NCBI GenBank assembly: GCA_964030785.1
Contig: OZ034968.1
Span: forward strand, 31,643,186-31,707,185
Direction: 5' to 3'
Length of the DNA: 64,000 bases
From: Siderastrea siderea
Taxonomy: Eukaryota > Cnidaria > Anthozoa > Scleractinia > Rhizangiidae
Shown here: positions 20,758-28,238 of the stretch, piece after piece
How the letters are laid out: the number at the start of each line of letters is the position of its first letter
How positions within the stretch are numbered: position 1 is the stretch's first letter
Notes under the pieces: model-generated
Told to the model about the DNA's origin: nothing
The model's input: only the letters and a program-made list of their open reading frames with translations
Databases searched by the model: none
Position numbers and translations under genes: made by a program

Positions 20758-21414
20758 TTAGTCACTGTCGTCGTAATCCAATCGACGTCGTAACTTTTTG
20801 CCTTGGTACCAATCTTCCCAACCGGGTAAGGGTTTCAATCGTTCCACTTCTCGGGCGGGTCCTTTGCCTTTGCCTTTGCCTTTCGCGAAACCACTTTCGG
20901 CTAAATGTTTTTCCCAAGTCTTGCGTCGTTCTCGCACGGCTTGTAAACGCGATTGTAGATCCCCTCGACTGGTGGATGGGCTCCCTTTCTTGACAATGGG
21001 AATCTTACTGGTGGTGGCTGCTCCTTTGCCTTTCTTGGTTGCAGGGGTAATGGGAGGTTTGGGGCTGGACGGGCTGCCTTTTATCATGCGCTTCAACCAT
21101 TGTTCCACGGGTCCCGTCACCAAATCCCCGGCTTCTTCCTCGCCTTCTTCACCGGGTGGTCCACCCGGGGCACCAACCCCCACACCTCCGGGAAATTGAC
21201 GAATGCGTTTGGTTAACTTGGTTAATTCTTGACTCAACGGTTTGGTTTGAGCATTGACCAGGGCTGGGGGTAATTGGGGGTTGGCTAACAACACATGTTT
21301 TTTGGCGGCGAGCGTTGCGGCTTTGTTCAACAAGGCATTTTCGGTGAGTTCTCCTTTGTAATATTGAATGAGTTGTTCCAAGTCCTTGTGAGGAATCATG
21401 TAGACCTCGTCCAT
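20758..21414 (-). CDS. Conserved Polinton protein, probably virion-associated
   Basis: 218 residues. The N-terminal 70 residues (MDEVYMIPHKDLEQL, then LLNKAATLAAKKHVLL) and the block KPLSQELTKLTKRIRQF match a small protein I recognise from invertebrate Polintons, usually next to the basic core-like proteins. A Gly/Pro/Glu-rich linker and a Lys/Gly-rich segment (KGKGKGKGPARE) follow, and the end is acidic. The function is unknown; the position among basic virion-like proteins suggests assembly or core. It overlaps the previous gene by 19 nt, and the next ATG lies 2 nt past its stop. Confidence 0.7.
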   Translation of the reverse strand: MDEVYMIPHKDLEQLIQYYKGELTENALLNKAATLAAKKHVLLANPQLPPALVNAQTKPLSQELTKLTKRIRQFPGGVGVGAPGGPPGEEGEEEAGDLVTGPVEQWLKRMIKGSPSSPKPPITPATKKGKGAATTSKIPIVKKGSPSTSRGDLQSRLQAVRERRKTWEKHLAESGFAKGKGKGKGPAREVERLKPLPGWEDWYQGKKLRRRLDYDDSD

Positions 21415-21626
21415 GGTGGTTGACTACAGTCGGGGCAAAGTTCCCCGTCTTCTACCGCACGACAGCTCTCACAAAGACGGGACTTTAAGATGTGTTGGTA
21501 CTCTCGATACAACAGGTGATATTTATGCTTCCAATAAGAACATTCGTCTTTCCACTTGTCGGTGGCCCGATTGGCCTCTTGTAAGAGAGTCATCCACGTA
21601 GGGAGGGTTAACGAACACATTGACAT
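21396..21626 (-). CDS. Small zinc-ribbon-like protein
   Basis: About 76 residues from the ATG at 21626 (MSMCSLTL..). An upstream ATG at 21680 would lengthen it to 94 residues with an N terminus that overlaps the previous gene. A helical stretch rich in W, K and Y (about residues 10-45) precedes two CxxC pairs (LCESCRA and LCPDCSQ) that could bind one zinc ion. I do not recognise a family. It sits between two conserved Polinton genes and overlaps both. Confidence 0.55.
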   Translation of the reverse strand: MSMCSLTLPTWMTLLQEANRATDKWKDECSYWKHKYHLLYREYQHILKSRLCESCRAVEDGELCPDCSQPPWTRST

Positions 21627-21925
21627 AACACCTCGTGAAGTCCTTGAAACAACCCGCGTCCTTTTTGTTGGACTAACCACGCACGACGTTTTTTGACGGA
21701 ATGTCGACGACGTCCCAAATCACGTAGCACCTTTTTATAGGGTTGAAGTTTAGCCAGCATGGGTGGGGTGACGGGAATCTTGTTTTTTAAGAAGTTCAAG
21801 ACCAGTTCACTCACAGTATTGATTTGATCGGCATTGGCATGTTGTAACAACTCTTGACGTTTGGAGCCATTGGCTTCTTGTAACATGGACCGTAAAAACG
21901 GTAATTGACATCGAAGACGTTGCAT
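21608..21925 (-). CDS. Conserved small Polinton protein
   Basis: 105 residues. The arrangement QEANGSKRQELLQHA, then a VSELVLNFLKNKIPVTP block and LQPYKKVLRDLGRR with a basic tail is a pattern I know from many invertebrate Polintons and adintoviruses. There it often ends in a KGG motif; here the corresponding place reads QQKGRGLF. It is helical and basic, so it could bind DNA or act in the virion core. The ATG follows the TAA of the upstream gene after 3 nt. Confidence 0.7.
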   Translation of the reverse strand: MQRLRCQLPFLRSMLQEANGSKRQELLQHANADQINTVSELVLNFLKNKIPVTPPMLAKLQPYKKVLRDLGRRRHSVKKRRAWLVQQKGRGLFQGLHEVLCQCVR

Positions 21926-21928
21926 CCT

Positions 21929-22099
21929 TTATCGGTGACGACGACGATACCGTTGGTTGGCTTTTTGAATCGTGCGTTTTATACGTTTATCCGTTTCCAA
22001 GGCTACGGCTTTCCCCAATCCCACCATGGCGGGGACCAATAGATTTAAAAAACCGCCTCGTTGACGACGTCGTCGTCGTCTTCTCCTTAAGGTTACCAT
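21929..22099 (-). CDS. Short arginine-rich core-like protein with QRGG motif (56 aa)
   Basis: A leader of eight arginines is followed by QRGGFLNLL, a hydrophobic Ala/Gly/Val segment, and a basic end (RYRRRHR). The pattern is the same as in 22093-22422 and 26957-27145. It resembles adenoviral core peptides cut from basic precursors at GG sites. Its ATG overlaps the stop of the upstream gene (ATGGTAA). Confidence 0.7.
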   Translation of the reverse strand: MVTLRRRRRRRRQRGGFLNLLVPAMVGLGKAVALETDKRIKRTIQKANQRYRRRHR

Positions 22100-22422
22100 G
22101 GACGGTTCATCAACACACGTTGAAGGGCTTTGTCTTGTTTGATGGCATCTCGCGACTCTTTATAGCCTTGACGGGTACTGCGTTTGAAATCTTGCCACCA
22201 ACCCCCACCTCGTTGTCGGTAATGTTGTACATTATCGGTAATGCCTTTCAAGGCTTGACCACCCAATTTGCCTAAAGCGAGTCCAAACCCAGGCGCTGGA
22301 CCTGATAAAAACATACTCATACCATGGGCAATTTTATCCACCAAACGGGGTTTGCGGCGAATTAAAGCCCCTCCTCTTTGTTTCCTTTTTCTGCGTCGTC
22401 GTCGTCGTCGTTGGACGGCCAT
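22093..22422 (-). CDS. Arginine-rich QRGG protein, putative core or minor virion protein
   Basis: 109 residues. The N terminus is nine or more arginines, then KQRGGALIRRK (about 13-23). A weakly hydrophobic middle (MFLSGPAPGFGLALGKLGG) and a charged C-terminal third follow. The leader plus QRGG recurs in four neighbouring genes. The first 61 bases of the frame overlap the end of the membrane-protein gene. A TATA-like GATAAAAAG at about 22455-22463 could start a transcript covering this and the following five genes. Confidence 0.7.
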   Translation of the reverse strand: MAVQRRRRRRRKRKQRGGALIRRKPRLVDKIAHGMSMFLSGPAPGFGLALGKLGGQALKGITDNVQHYRQRGGGWWQDFKRSTRQGYKESRDAIKQDKALQRVLMNRPW

Positions 22423-23033
22423 GGTTCTAAGAGTGTGGGACTGGGAGGGAGTGGCTTTTTATCTATCCAATAATCTTTGGGTCTCAAGGGACGAGGACAT
22501 CCATCTACATAGCATAGGGCTTCCACCGGTTGGTACACAAAATGACGATGGTAATCTTGCACACATCGTTTAGGTAACGGAGGGGTGAAATCCACAATGG
22601 TATCATCCAAGGTTTGCATCTTGATTAAAAATCGTTCCAGATCCTCCAAGGGAACACCCCGGACATGGGTTTTCAATTCGGTCAAGGCTTTGGCATAGGT
22701 GGTAAACGCAAATCGACTCATGGTCACTTTAAATCGGTATTGTTTAAAATCATTCCATCCTTTGACCACCGTACCCACGGCCGCCAAACAGGCCACCAAC
22801 GTACTATTTTCCAAAAGCGGACCCGCAATCATGCCTGCGGCCATCAGGAGTAACGCCATGCCATTGAACAAGGCATTGATACACTTGTAATGATTTAACA
22901 TTTTTCGATAACACCACCATTGTTGATGATAAAAAGCATACAAGGAATCCATCCGTTGTAATAATTCCGGGGGGAATCGAATACCATGATGTTTCGATCC
23001 ATTCAATAACGACACGACGGTTTTCATCCTCAC
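22362..23033 (-). CDS. Membrane protein with two predicted TM helices (SLATT-like appearance)
   Basis: 223 residues. A helical stretch with YAFYHQQWWCYRKMLNHY (about 33-50) leads into two hydrophobic helices (about 53-70 and 76-92). A long cytosolic helix region (KALTELKTHVRGVPLEDLERF) follows, then a Cys-containing proline-rich tail ending in acid residues. The layout resembles SLATT-type two-helix membrane proteins, and similar genes occur beside the packaging ATPase in other Polintons. The role (virion membrane or pore) is inference. The 5' half of the gene is tandemly duplicated upstream. Confidence 0.65.
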   Translation of the reverse strand: MRMKTVVSLLNGSKHHGIRFPPELLQRMDSLYAFYHQQWWCYRKMLNHYKCINALFNGMALLLMAAGMIAGPLLENSTLVACLAAVGTVVKGWNDFKQYRFKVTMSRFAFTTYAKALTELKTHVRGVPLEDLERFLIKMQTLDDTIVDFTPPLPKRCVQDYHRHFVYQPVEALCYVDGCPRPLRPKDYWIDKKPLPPSPTLLEPWPSNDDDDDAEKGNKEEGL

Positions 23034-23508
23034 GGCGAAACCCGGGACGAAGACGTTTGTACGCTCGGTGCTCCTCCCTGTTTATAACTGGTCACAATGC
23101 TATTGGTCATGGTGACATTGGCAATTTCACGTCCTTTGACCACCGTGCCCACGGCCGCCAAACAGGCCACCAACGTACTATTTTCCAAAAGCGGACCCGC
23201 AATCATGCCTGCGGCCATCAGGAGTAACGCCATGCCATTGAACAAGGCATTGATACACTTGTAATGATTTAACATTTTTCGATAACACCACCATTGGTGA
23301 TGATAAAAAGCATACAAGGAATCCATCCGTTGTAATAATTCCGGGGGGAATCGAATACCATGATGTTTCGATCCATTCAATAACGACACGACGGTTTTCA
23401 TCCTCACGGCGAAACCCGGGACGAAGACGTTTGTACGCTCGGTGCTCCTCCCTGTTTATAACTGGTCACAATGCTATTGGTCATGGTGACATTGGCAATT
23501 TCACGTCC
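22761..23508. repeat. 374-bp tandem duplication
   Basis: Unit 1 (22761-23134) and unit 2 (23135-23508) are nearly identical, with period 374. The unit carries the first ~90 codons of the membrane-protein gene and its upstream region with a TTATAAAC box. The junctions share TCCTTTG, suggesting microhomology at the breakpoint. A further short repeat of GGCAATTTCACGTCCT follows at 23503-23527. Confidence 0.95.
23030..23407 (-). pseudogene. Truncated duplicate of the membrane-protein gene
   Basis: The first ~92 residues match the gene at 22362-23033, with a single residue change (QQWW to HHWW region). At the duplication joint the frame runs into former upstream DNA (GREIANVTMTN..) and stops at 125 residues. 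The two TM helices are retained, so a short membrane protein could still be made from its own copy of the promoter. Confidence 0.8.
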
Positions 23509-23542
23509 TTGGGCAATTTCACGTCCTGTTCCAAGGGTCCCT

Positions 23543-24196
23543 TTATAGTCGTTTTTGATAGGTGCGAGTCCATCCTTCGTCTTTTAACAGGTGACTCAAC
23601 AACCGTTGTTGATCGGAGGAGGCGGGGTGTAAATCCAAGACCAAATACCCATACGGTCGTGTAGTGGCTTGATGAAACGTCTCCAACGTGTCTTTCCAAG
23701 TGGTAGGAAACGATTGAAGCATGACATTGCGTACCCCTAATTGATCTCGAGGGTTCTTGAACGCCACGATGTAATGGGCATTGCGGGAAATACTTTTAGC
23801 ATAGCGACCCACGGGAAACATGTCTTGGCACAAGTACAACACGGTCACCCCTTGATGATGTGAATGTTTGGTGAATAAATCCAATACGCGTTTATCGTGA
23901 CTCCCTTCATCCATTAAATCATCCAAGACCAGGACCCCATGTCCTTGAGGAAACCATTGGACCAACGCCTCATGATCGGGAATCCCTTCGTGAAACACCA
24001 CCCCTTGATCTTGCATGCCTTGAAATCGATCTTGCCAGGCGCCATAACAATAATGCATTTGGGTCGGTGGGGTTTCAAACAACTCTGGGTTGTCTACCAA
24101 CAGTTTTTCCGTAAACACGGTTTTACCACATCCCGAAGGACCCACCACCAAGATAGAGGAAGGAGTATGAAAACGAAACGGTTTCCCCGTTTGCAT
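23543..24196 (-). CDS. FtsK/HerA-type genome-packaging ATPase
   Basis: 217 residues. Walker A GPSGCGKT lies at about 19-26 and Walker B HGVLVLDDLMDE at about 85-96. A conserved VTVLYLCQDMFP segment and the downstream SISRNAHYIVAFKNPRD block (sensor region) follow. This is the short A32-like packaging ATPase of Polintons, adintoviruses and other double-jelly-roll viruses, which pumps DNA into capsids. The length is normal for the group and I see no lesion. An AATAAAAAGG sequence just upstream may act as a TATA element. The tRNA-like gene lies 44 bp upstream. Confidence 0.92.
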   Translation of the reverse strand: MQTGKPFRFHTPSSILVVGPSGCGKTVFTEKLLVDNPELFETPPTQMHYCYGAWQDRFQGMQDQGVVFHEGIPDHEALVQWFPQGHGVLVLDDLMDEGSHDKRVLDLFTKHSHHQGVTVLYLCQDMFPVGRYAKSISRNAHYIVAFKNPRDQLGVRNVMLQSFPTTWKDTLETFHQATTRPYGYLVLDLHPASSDQQRLLSHLLKDEGWTRTYQKRL

Positions 24197-24239
24197 GATG
24201 ACTAACTACCCTTAGAAAAAAAAAAGGCACCTTTTTATT

Positions 24240-24323
24240 GGAGCCGGTGGGACTCGAACCCACGCACGACCTCCTCATGTATTCAGGGGGATCCAAAGGC
24301 TCTACCCACTGAGCTACGACTCC
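24240..24323 (-). tRNA. tRNA-like gene, 84 nt, anticodon not assignable
   Basis: Read on the minus strand, GGAGTCG and CGGCTCC form a 7-bp acceptor stem with one G-U pair. GCTC/GAGC with AGTGGGTA make a D arm, and GTGGG/CCCAC with TTCGAGT make a T arm. The A box (TAGCTCAGTGGG) and B box (GGTTCGAGTCC) match Pol III promoters, and a T10 terminator (24225-24216) follows 14 nt after the end. The central 34 nt do not fold into a normal 5-bp/7-nt anticodon arm, so an intron, a class II form or decay is possible. No TTA, CTA or TCA triplet occurs in that part, so it is not a stop suppressor. CCA is not encoded. Confidence 0.8.
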
Positions 24324-24346
24324 GACACCACTTTTTTCCAACATAT

Positions 24347-24352
24347 TTTATT
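24347..24352 (-). terminator. AATAAA overlapping the protease stop codon
   Basis: On the minus strand the protease stop TAA runs directly into an AATAAA signal (GGTTAAATAAAATA). This fits a polyadenylation site at the end of the unit 26887-24352. Confidence 0.65.
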
Positions 24353-24891
24353 TAACCATTACATTGATGATACGGATGACAACAAAGTTGATACCATCTG
24401 GCTTCTTGGCCTACAATCAATTGTTGAAGGCGTTGACCCGCTTGATGGTCATTGCTGACATAATCATGATCCGAAAACTCATTTAAAAAATCTTGCAAGG
24501 TCCGTCCACGGGCTTTGGCTTTCAAGTACAACAAGGCGTAATCACCACAACTCTTGCTTGAAATGGCTTGGAGGGACTTGCCATTGGTCACCACATACTT
24601 CCAATGTTGGACAATCCAATCTCGTAAAGGGGTGGCTTGCACGTACGTGTTCAAGGGCAAAGCATAACTGTCCAGGACTTCACACACCTTTCCATCTGTC
24701 CACACCGCTAACCAATGTTGTCCCGGTTGATCGTGCGGATCCGTATTCACAATGTACCCTTGGGATTGGGTCTTGATAGGACTCTTGGGTAAACGATCAC
24801 AGGCTACCGTCCCGTAAAAGACAGGGTTCAATTGCGGGTCGTCTCGGGCTAAATAATCCAACTGTACATTATTCAAGGCCACATGTTCCAT
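24352..24891 (-). CDS. Adenain-like cysteine protease
   Basis: 179 residues. The catalytic layout of adenovirus-type proteases (C5) is visible: His59 in GQHWLAVW, Asp74 in CEVLDSYALPL, Gln108 in SLQAI and Cys115 in SKSCGDYALLYL. This family matures capsid and core precursors inside the particle, cutting at sites such as (M/I/L)xGG-x. The element encodes several proteins with QRGG or MRGG motifs that are candidate substrates. The start follows the capsid gene stop after 2 nt. All catalytic positions are intact. Confidence 0.93.
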   Translation of the reverse strand: MEHVALNNVQLDYLARDDPQLNPVFYGTVACDRLPKSPIKTQSQGYIVNTDPHDQPGQHWLAVWTDGKVCEVLDSYALPLNTYVQATPLRDWIVQHWKYVVTNGKSLQAISSKSCGDYALLYLKAKARGRTLQDFLNEFSDHDYVSNDHQAGQRLQQLIVGQEARWYQLCCHPYHQCNG

Positions 24892-24893
24892 CT

Positions 24894-26321
24894 TTAGTGT
24901 TGGTAAATGTTATACAACACGGCTCCGTTCCTGTCAATCTCCAGCAAGTTCTCAAATTCACCATACACGAGCACGGTTATATTGACACCGGGTTGGGCTC
25001 CAAATTCCAAGACCAATTGTAAATCTCCACTTTGCTTGGGGTTGAGGGTTTGACTGTCAGCACATCCATTGGCCACATTGTCAAACATGTACAAGGTACA
25101 ATTTTTAGCTTGGCCCCAATCGAGCAGTTGTACCATATTGCCTTTCTTTTTACACCAGGCACCACTGGCTTGCAGAAAACGGAAGTAACCTAGATTATCT
25201 CGGGTGCCATTGTTGTGCACTAACTGCAGGGTTTCATAAGGGTACTCTTCTCCTTTGACAATCTGTTTAATGGAACTCAGACCAAATTTCTGGAAACAGA
25301 AAGGATCTCGGGTCACATCTCCATTGAAGGCTCGGCTGTCCAACAACCCTACAATCAATCGGTCAGGCACTCTGTTTTGAAACAGGTTAGGGATATCAAA
25401 GCGGGTCACGTTGCCTTGCATGCTGAAGGTTCGAATTTCACTGCGGACGGTCGGGTAAGCAGCCACTTGACCTTCATTGTGTCTTTTTTCAGATAAACTC
25501 CTGTAGATGGCGTCATTCAAACGCAGTTGACAGAGATGAAACCGTAGTTTCACATCGCCTTCCAGTAAGCGACCAGCTAGAGCCACTCCATTCAAAAACA
25601 AACTCGGGCTGTTGAAATGAAATTTCATCTTGATTTCTATGCCTGGCACCAACAATTTGCCGGTATGAAACACTTCCAAGTGCGGGGTAAACACCAGACT
25701 GTGGGTGACACCTCCAGCATACTTTTCCACTTCAGCTACCATGGCAGCCAACGCCCCTTTATGATTGGCACTGAGATCACGCCAATTTTGATGCGGTGTG
25801 GCACTGTTGGTATTGTTGGCGGTCCATTGGGGTGGGGAATCCACTTGATTGAACCAGCCTTGGGGTCCTAACACGGTCTTGCCATCTTCTCGGTCATAAT
25901 TCAGCAAGGTTTCCAGGTAAGCTTTGTAATGATAAGTGTCGGATTGAGGACTGATCAACGTGCCATTCAACTGCAAGTCAATTTGTTTGATGATGGAATG
26001 GGCCAAATTATTAACGGGCCACAATTTCTGATTGGCCACCAAGTTCCCGTCATCATCCTTTTTCAAACTCAATTCCATGGTAAAGTAACTGCGTCCCAAA
26101 TCCACAAAATCGTCCAACCCTGGTACAATGAATTCCATGGGATTGATACCCGTGGTGGTGGGTTGGATGGTGACCATGCGATAGGCATTGATGCTAATGT
26201 CGGTGGGTGGCACCTTGAAAATCCGTAACGCTGGGTTGACGGTCCCTTCGGAACGCGGATGCGCTGGGGCAACCCCTTCAGAGTAGGTAGGGGGTGCCAC
26301 GCGTGATATCACATTCGGCAT
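24894..26321 (-). CDS. Major capsid protein, double jelly-roll
   Basis: 475 residues. The N-terminal NPMEFIVPGLDDFVDLGRS, the SIIKQIDLQLNGTLISPQS block with YHYKAYLETLLNY, and the later LLVPGIEIKMKFHFN are hallmarks of the protein annotated in animal genomes as F54H12.2-like, which is the Polinton/adintovirus major capsid protein. In this lineage trimers build the icosahedral shell. Length and block order are normal and I see no stop or frameshift. Both neighbours lie 2 nt away, so the gene sits within a tightly packed four-gene unit. Confidence 0.9.
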   Translation of the reverse strand: MPNVISRVAPPTYSEGVAPAHPRSEGTVNPALRIFKVPPTDISINAYRMVTIQPTTTGINPMEFIVPGLDDFVDLGRSYFTMELSLKKDDDGNLVANQKLWPVNNLAHSIIKQIDLQLNGTLISPQSDTYHYKAYLETLLNYDREDGKTVLGPQGWFNQVDSPPQWTANNTNSATPHQNWRDLSANHKGALAAMVAEVEKYAGGVTHSLVFTPHLEVFHTGKLLVPGIEIKMKFHFNSPSLFLNGVALAGRLLEGDVKLRFHLCQLRLNDAIYRSLSEKRHNEGQVAAYPTVRSEIRTFSMQGNVTRFDIPNLFQNRVPDRLIVGLLDSRAFNGDVTRDPFCFQKFGLSSIKQIVKGEEYPYETLQLVHNNGTRDNLGYFRFLQASGAWCKKKGNMVQLLDWGQAKNCTLYMFDNVANGCADSQTLNPKQSGDLQLVLEFGAQPGVNITVLVYGEFENLLEIDRNGAVLYNIYQH

Positions 26322-26323
26322 GG

Positions 26324-26557
26324 TTAACGTCGTCGTCGTCGTCGAGTAGTGGTACCCCGTCGTCGTCGTGAGGGGTTTTTATAGCGTCGTCGTGCTAAAC
26401 GTTGTCTCAAATCAAACCCGGGGACTCTCATCACCTCGGCACTCAACCATCCACCACGTTGTCCTCTCCTGAGTTTCCAAAACGGATACAGTCCTCCCCA
26501 TTGAGACAACCCTCGATCACTACGAATCCGTCGAGGTCGTGAATGCACGGGATCCAT
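26324..26557 (-). CDS. Arginine-rich protein with QRGG motif, putative core protein
   Basis: 77 residues, with a very high arginine content. GQRGGWLSAEV lies at about 33-43, and the C terminus is a long run of arginines. It looks like a DNA-condensing core protein of the adenoviral pVII/pX kind, but sequence similarity is compositional only. The ATG follows the upstream stop after 3 nt, and the capsid gene starts 2 nt after its own stop. Confidence 0.7.
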   Translation of the reverse strand: MDPVHSRPRRIRSDRGLSQWGGLYPFWKLRRGQRGGWLSAEVMRVPGFDLRQRLARRRYKNPSRRRRGTTTRRRRRR

Positions 26558-26560
26558 GTT

Positions 26561-26887
26561 TCACACTCCCAAAATATCTCGCGCACGTTTGACTTGCTTG
26601 GAAAACAAAGCACTAGCCACACGCACGGCGTCTTTCACGTTCTTCTGATTCAAGGCTTTCTTGGCTTGTTTGGTGATTTCTTTTTTAATGACTTGTTCGG
26701 CTTTGCGTTTGACACCGCGTGTTAACCCTGCATTCAATCCTCTCTTGATATTACTAGGCAGTTTTAAAGGATTTCGCGTGCTTTTAAGGCCTTGGAACCC
26801 CCCACGCATGACCTCCCTCATCAACCCGCTGCCATGTTGATCATACCACTCGTCTGTCCGAAATCGTGTCAAACTTCCCCCTCGCAT
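26561..26887 (-). CDS. Basic helical protein with two MRGG sites (pVI-like candidate)
   Basis: 108 residues. MRGGS opens the protein, and a second VMRGGFQGL lies at about 26-34. Both match the adenain pattern (M/I/L)xGG-x, so the N-terminal part could be clipped off. The remaining chain is basic and helical (GLTRGVKRKAEQVIKKEITKQ). Position upstream of the capsid gene and the cut sites recall adenoviral pVI, a minor protein that links capsid, protease and membrane. This is inference from context. TATAAAAA at 26942-26949 precedes it and is the only such box I see before the four-gene unit. Confidence 0.65.
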   Translation of the reverse strand: MRGGSLTRFRTDEWYDQHGSGLMREVMRGGFQGLKSTRNPLKLPSNIKRGLNAGLTRGVKRKAEQVIKKEITKQAKKALNQKNVKDAVRVASALFSKQVKRARDILGV

Positions 26888-26941
26888 GGTGTCTTCTTTG
26901 CTCTTTCACCAATGTCTATGCTTCACGTCACCCCCTTTGTC

Positions 26942-26949
26942 TTTTTATA
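26942..26949 (-). promoter_or_regulatory. TATAAAAA box for the capsid/protease unit
   Basis: GGGTATAAAAAGAC on the minus strand, 55-60 bases before the ATG at 26887 and just past the stop of the preceding gene. It is the same box as those before 31634 and 35640. Confidence 0.65.
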
Positions 26950-26956
26950 CCCCCTC

Positions 26957-27145
26957 TCATCGGCCTTTCTTTTTCTTCCGAGTGGTCGCTGCTTCGATGG
27001 CTTTTTTACCACCGTAACCCGCGGCACCACCCACTGCTCCCAACGCGGCGGCTTTTCCCACAGCCATCAAGGCTGGAACGAGAGCGGCCAGAGGCAAGAG
27101 ACCACCTCGTTGCCTTCTTCTTCGACGTGCTCTTGTCTTGGGCAT
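26957..27145 (-). CDS. Short QRGG protein with Gly/Ala-rich hydrophobic segment (pX-like)
   Basis: 62 residues: a basic leader (RARRRRRQRGG), then LLPLAALVPALMAVGKAAA followed by a Gly/Ala-rich stretch, and a lysine-rich end. Peptides of this design are common in Polintons and have been compared with adenoviral pX/mu. After cutting at GG the product would be a hydrophobic peptide able to sit in or on a membrane; this is inference. Confidence 0.65.
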   Translation of the reverse strand: MPKTRARRRRRQRGGLLPLAALVPALMAVGKAAALGAVGGAAGYGGKKAIEAATTRKKKKGR

Positions 27146-27175
27146 CTTTGACTGACCATCCCCTTTTTTCCCTTT

Positions 27176-28225
27176 TTATGTCTTTTTGAAGTGCAAGGTG
27201 ACCAGGGTGTTGCCTTTGCCAAACCTGACCAACTTATCCTCGGTGCCAGACGTTTCGGTGACTTGCATTTGAATGATTTCCACCACTTCATTACGAAGCG
27301 GTAGGTATTGAATGTGCAACGGTTCAAAGTACATGGTGCCTCTGCCTTCCCGCTTGTAATGGATTTCACGCAACAAATCGGTCACGCGATTGCCTACCAT
27401 CATACTGCCTGCCACGTCCGAGTACACGTGCAACGATCGCGAGGGATCTCCCACCACCGAACGAAACGCCACATTCAAGTTGGTGAAACGCCACCCACAA
27501 CTCATACTCAATCGTAAATGATCCGGTGAAAACGAACGCACCGTCCAAAAGACCGGGTTGTGTTGATCGTCGTCCACATCGTTCCAATCGTTGTCAATGG
27601 GTTTTGTCATGTTGGGGATTTGATCCCCCATGAAGTCTTGTTGTAAGTTTGGACCCAAAATCAACCCACTGCTAATTTTACGTAACCATCCCATCTTGAC
27701 AGCCAACTTGGTGTAGATGTACAGGGCTGGCGTGTCAGTTTTGCAATGGCAGACATTGGTGTTGTCAATGATGAGATCGTCGCCTTCCCAACGAAACTTG
27801 ACGTATCTGTGTTTGCCTTGATCATTGGTAAACCGACCTCCTTGAATCGCCGTTTCCTTGCGTCGTTGTTCCAAGTGAGCAATGGCCGCTTTCATGAAAC
27901 TCACCCCATCCACCACCCAATCCAAATGTTGAATGTCGTTGATGAGGGTTTGCGCACTGTCTCTTCGTCCGACCGTTTCCCCATCTTTTCCACCCGGTTT
28001 GGGATAGGTTTGGTCCCAGGTCGTCGACATGATGAACCCATCTTTTTGCACCAACTCGTACAAATTGACGTGCGTATCCGGTAAGGAAATGGCACTCAAC
28101 CCCACTTGCCATGAACCCCCGGGTAACCGTAACGGTTGAGGTAAACGAATCTTGAAGGAATTGGCTTGGTTGTTGGGAAATTCATGTCGGTTGGCATGAC
28201 TGGGTAACGTCACGTAGAACGACAT
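27176..28225 (-). CDS. MSFY-type putative minor capsid (penton-like) protein, intact copy
   Basis: 349 residues. It starts MSFYVTLPSHANRHEFPNN and continues with a SWQVGLSAISLPDT block, the signature of a widespread invertebrate Polinton protein. Mid and C-terminal blocks (KMGWL, GPNLQQDF, MSCGWRFTNLN, GNRVTDLLREIHY, RNEVVEIIQMQV) are shared with the broken neighbour at 28239-29293. The family is often regarded as the minor capsid or vertex protein; I cannot prove that from sequence. It starts 13 nt after the end of the broken copy. Confidence 0.7.
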   Translation of the reverse strand: MSFYVTLPSHANRHEFPNNQANSFKIRLPQPLRLPGGSWQVGLSAISLPDTHVNLYELVQKDGFIMSTTWDQTYPKPGGKDGETVGRRDSAQTLINDIQHLDWVVDGVSFMKAAIAHLEQRRKETAIQGGRFTNDQGKHRYVKFRWEGDDLIIDNTNVCHCKTDTPALYIYTKLAVKMGWLRKISSGLILGPNLQQDFMGDQIPNMTKPIDNDWNDVDDDQHNPVFWTVRSFSPDHLRLSMSCGWRFTNLNVAFRSVVGDPSRSLHVYSDVAGSMMVGNRVTDLLREIHYKREGRGTMYFEPLHIQYLPLRNEVVEIIQMQVTETSGTEDKLVRFGKGNTLVTLHFKKT

Positions 28226-28238
28226 TTTCTCTTCTTCT

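Noticed and set aside
24240..24323. Ochre suppressor tRNA that would read the in-frame TAA codons
   Set aside because: No TTA, CTA or TCA triplet occurs in the central part where an anticodon could lie.
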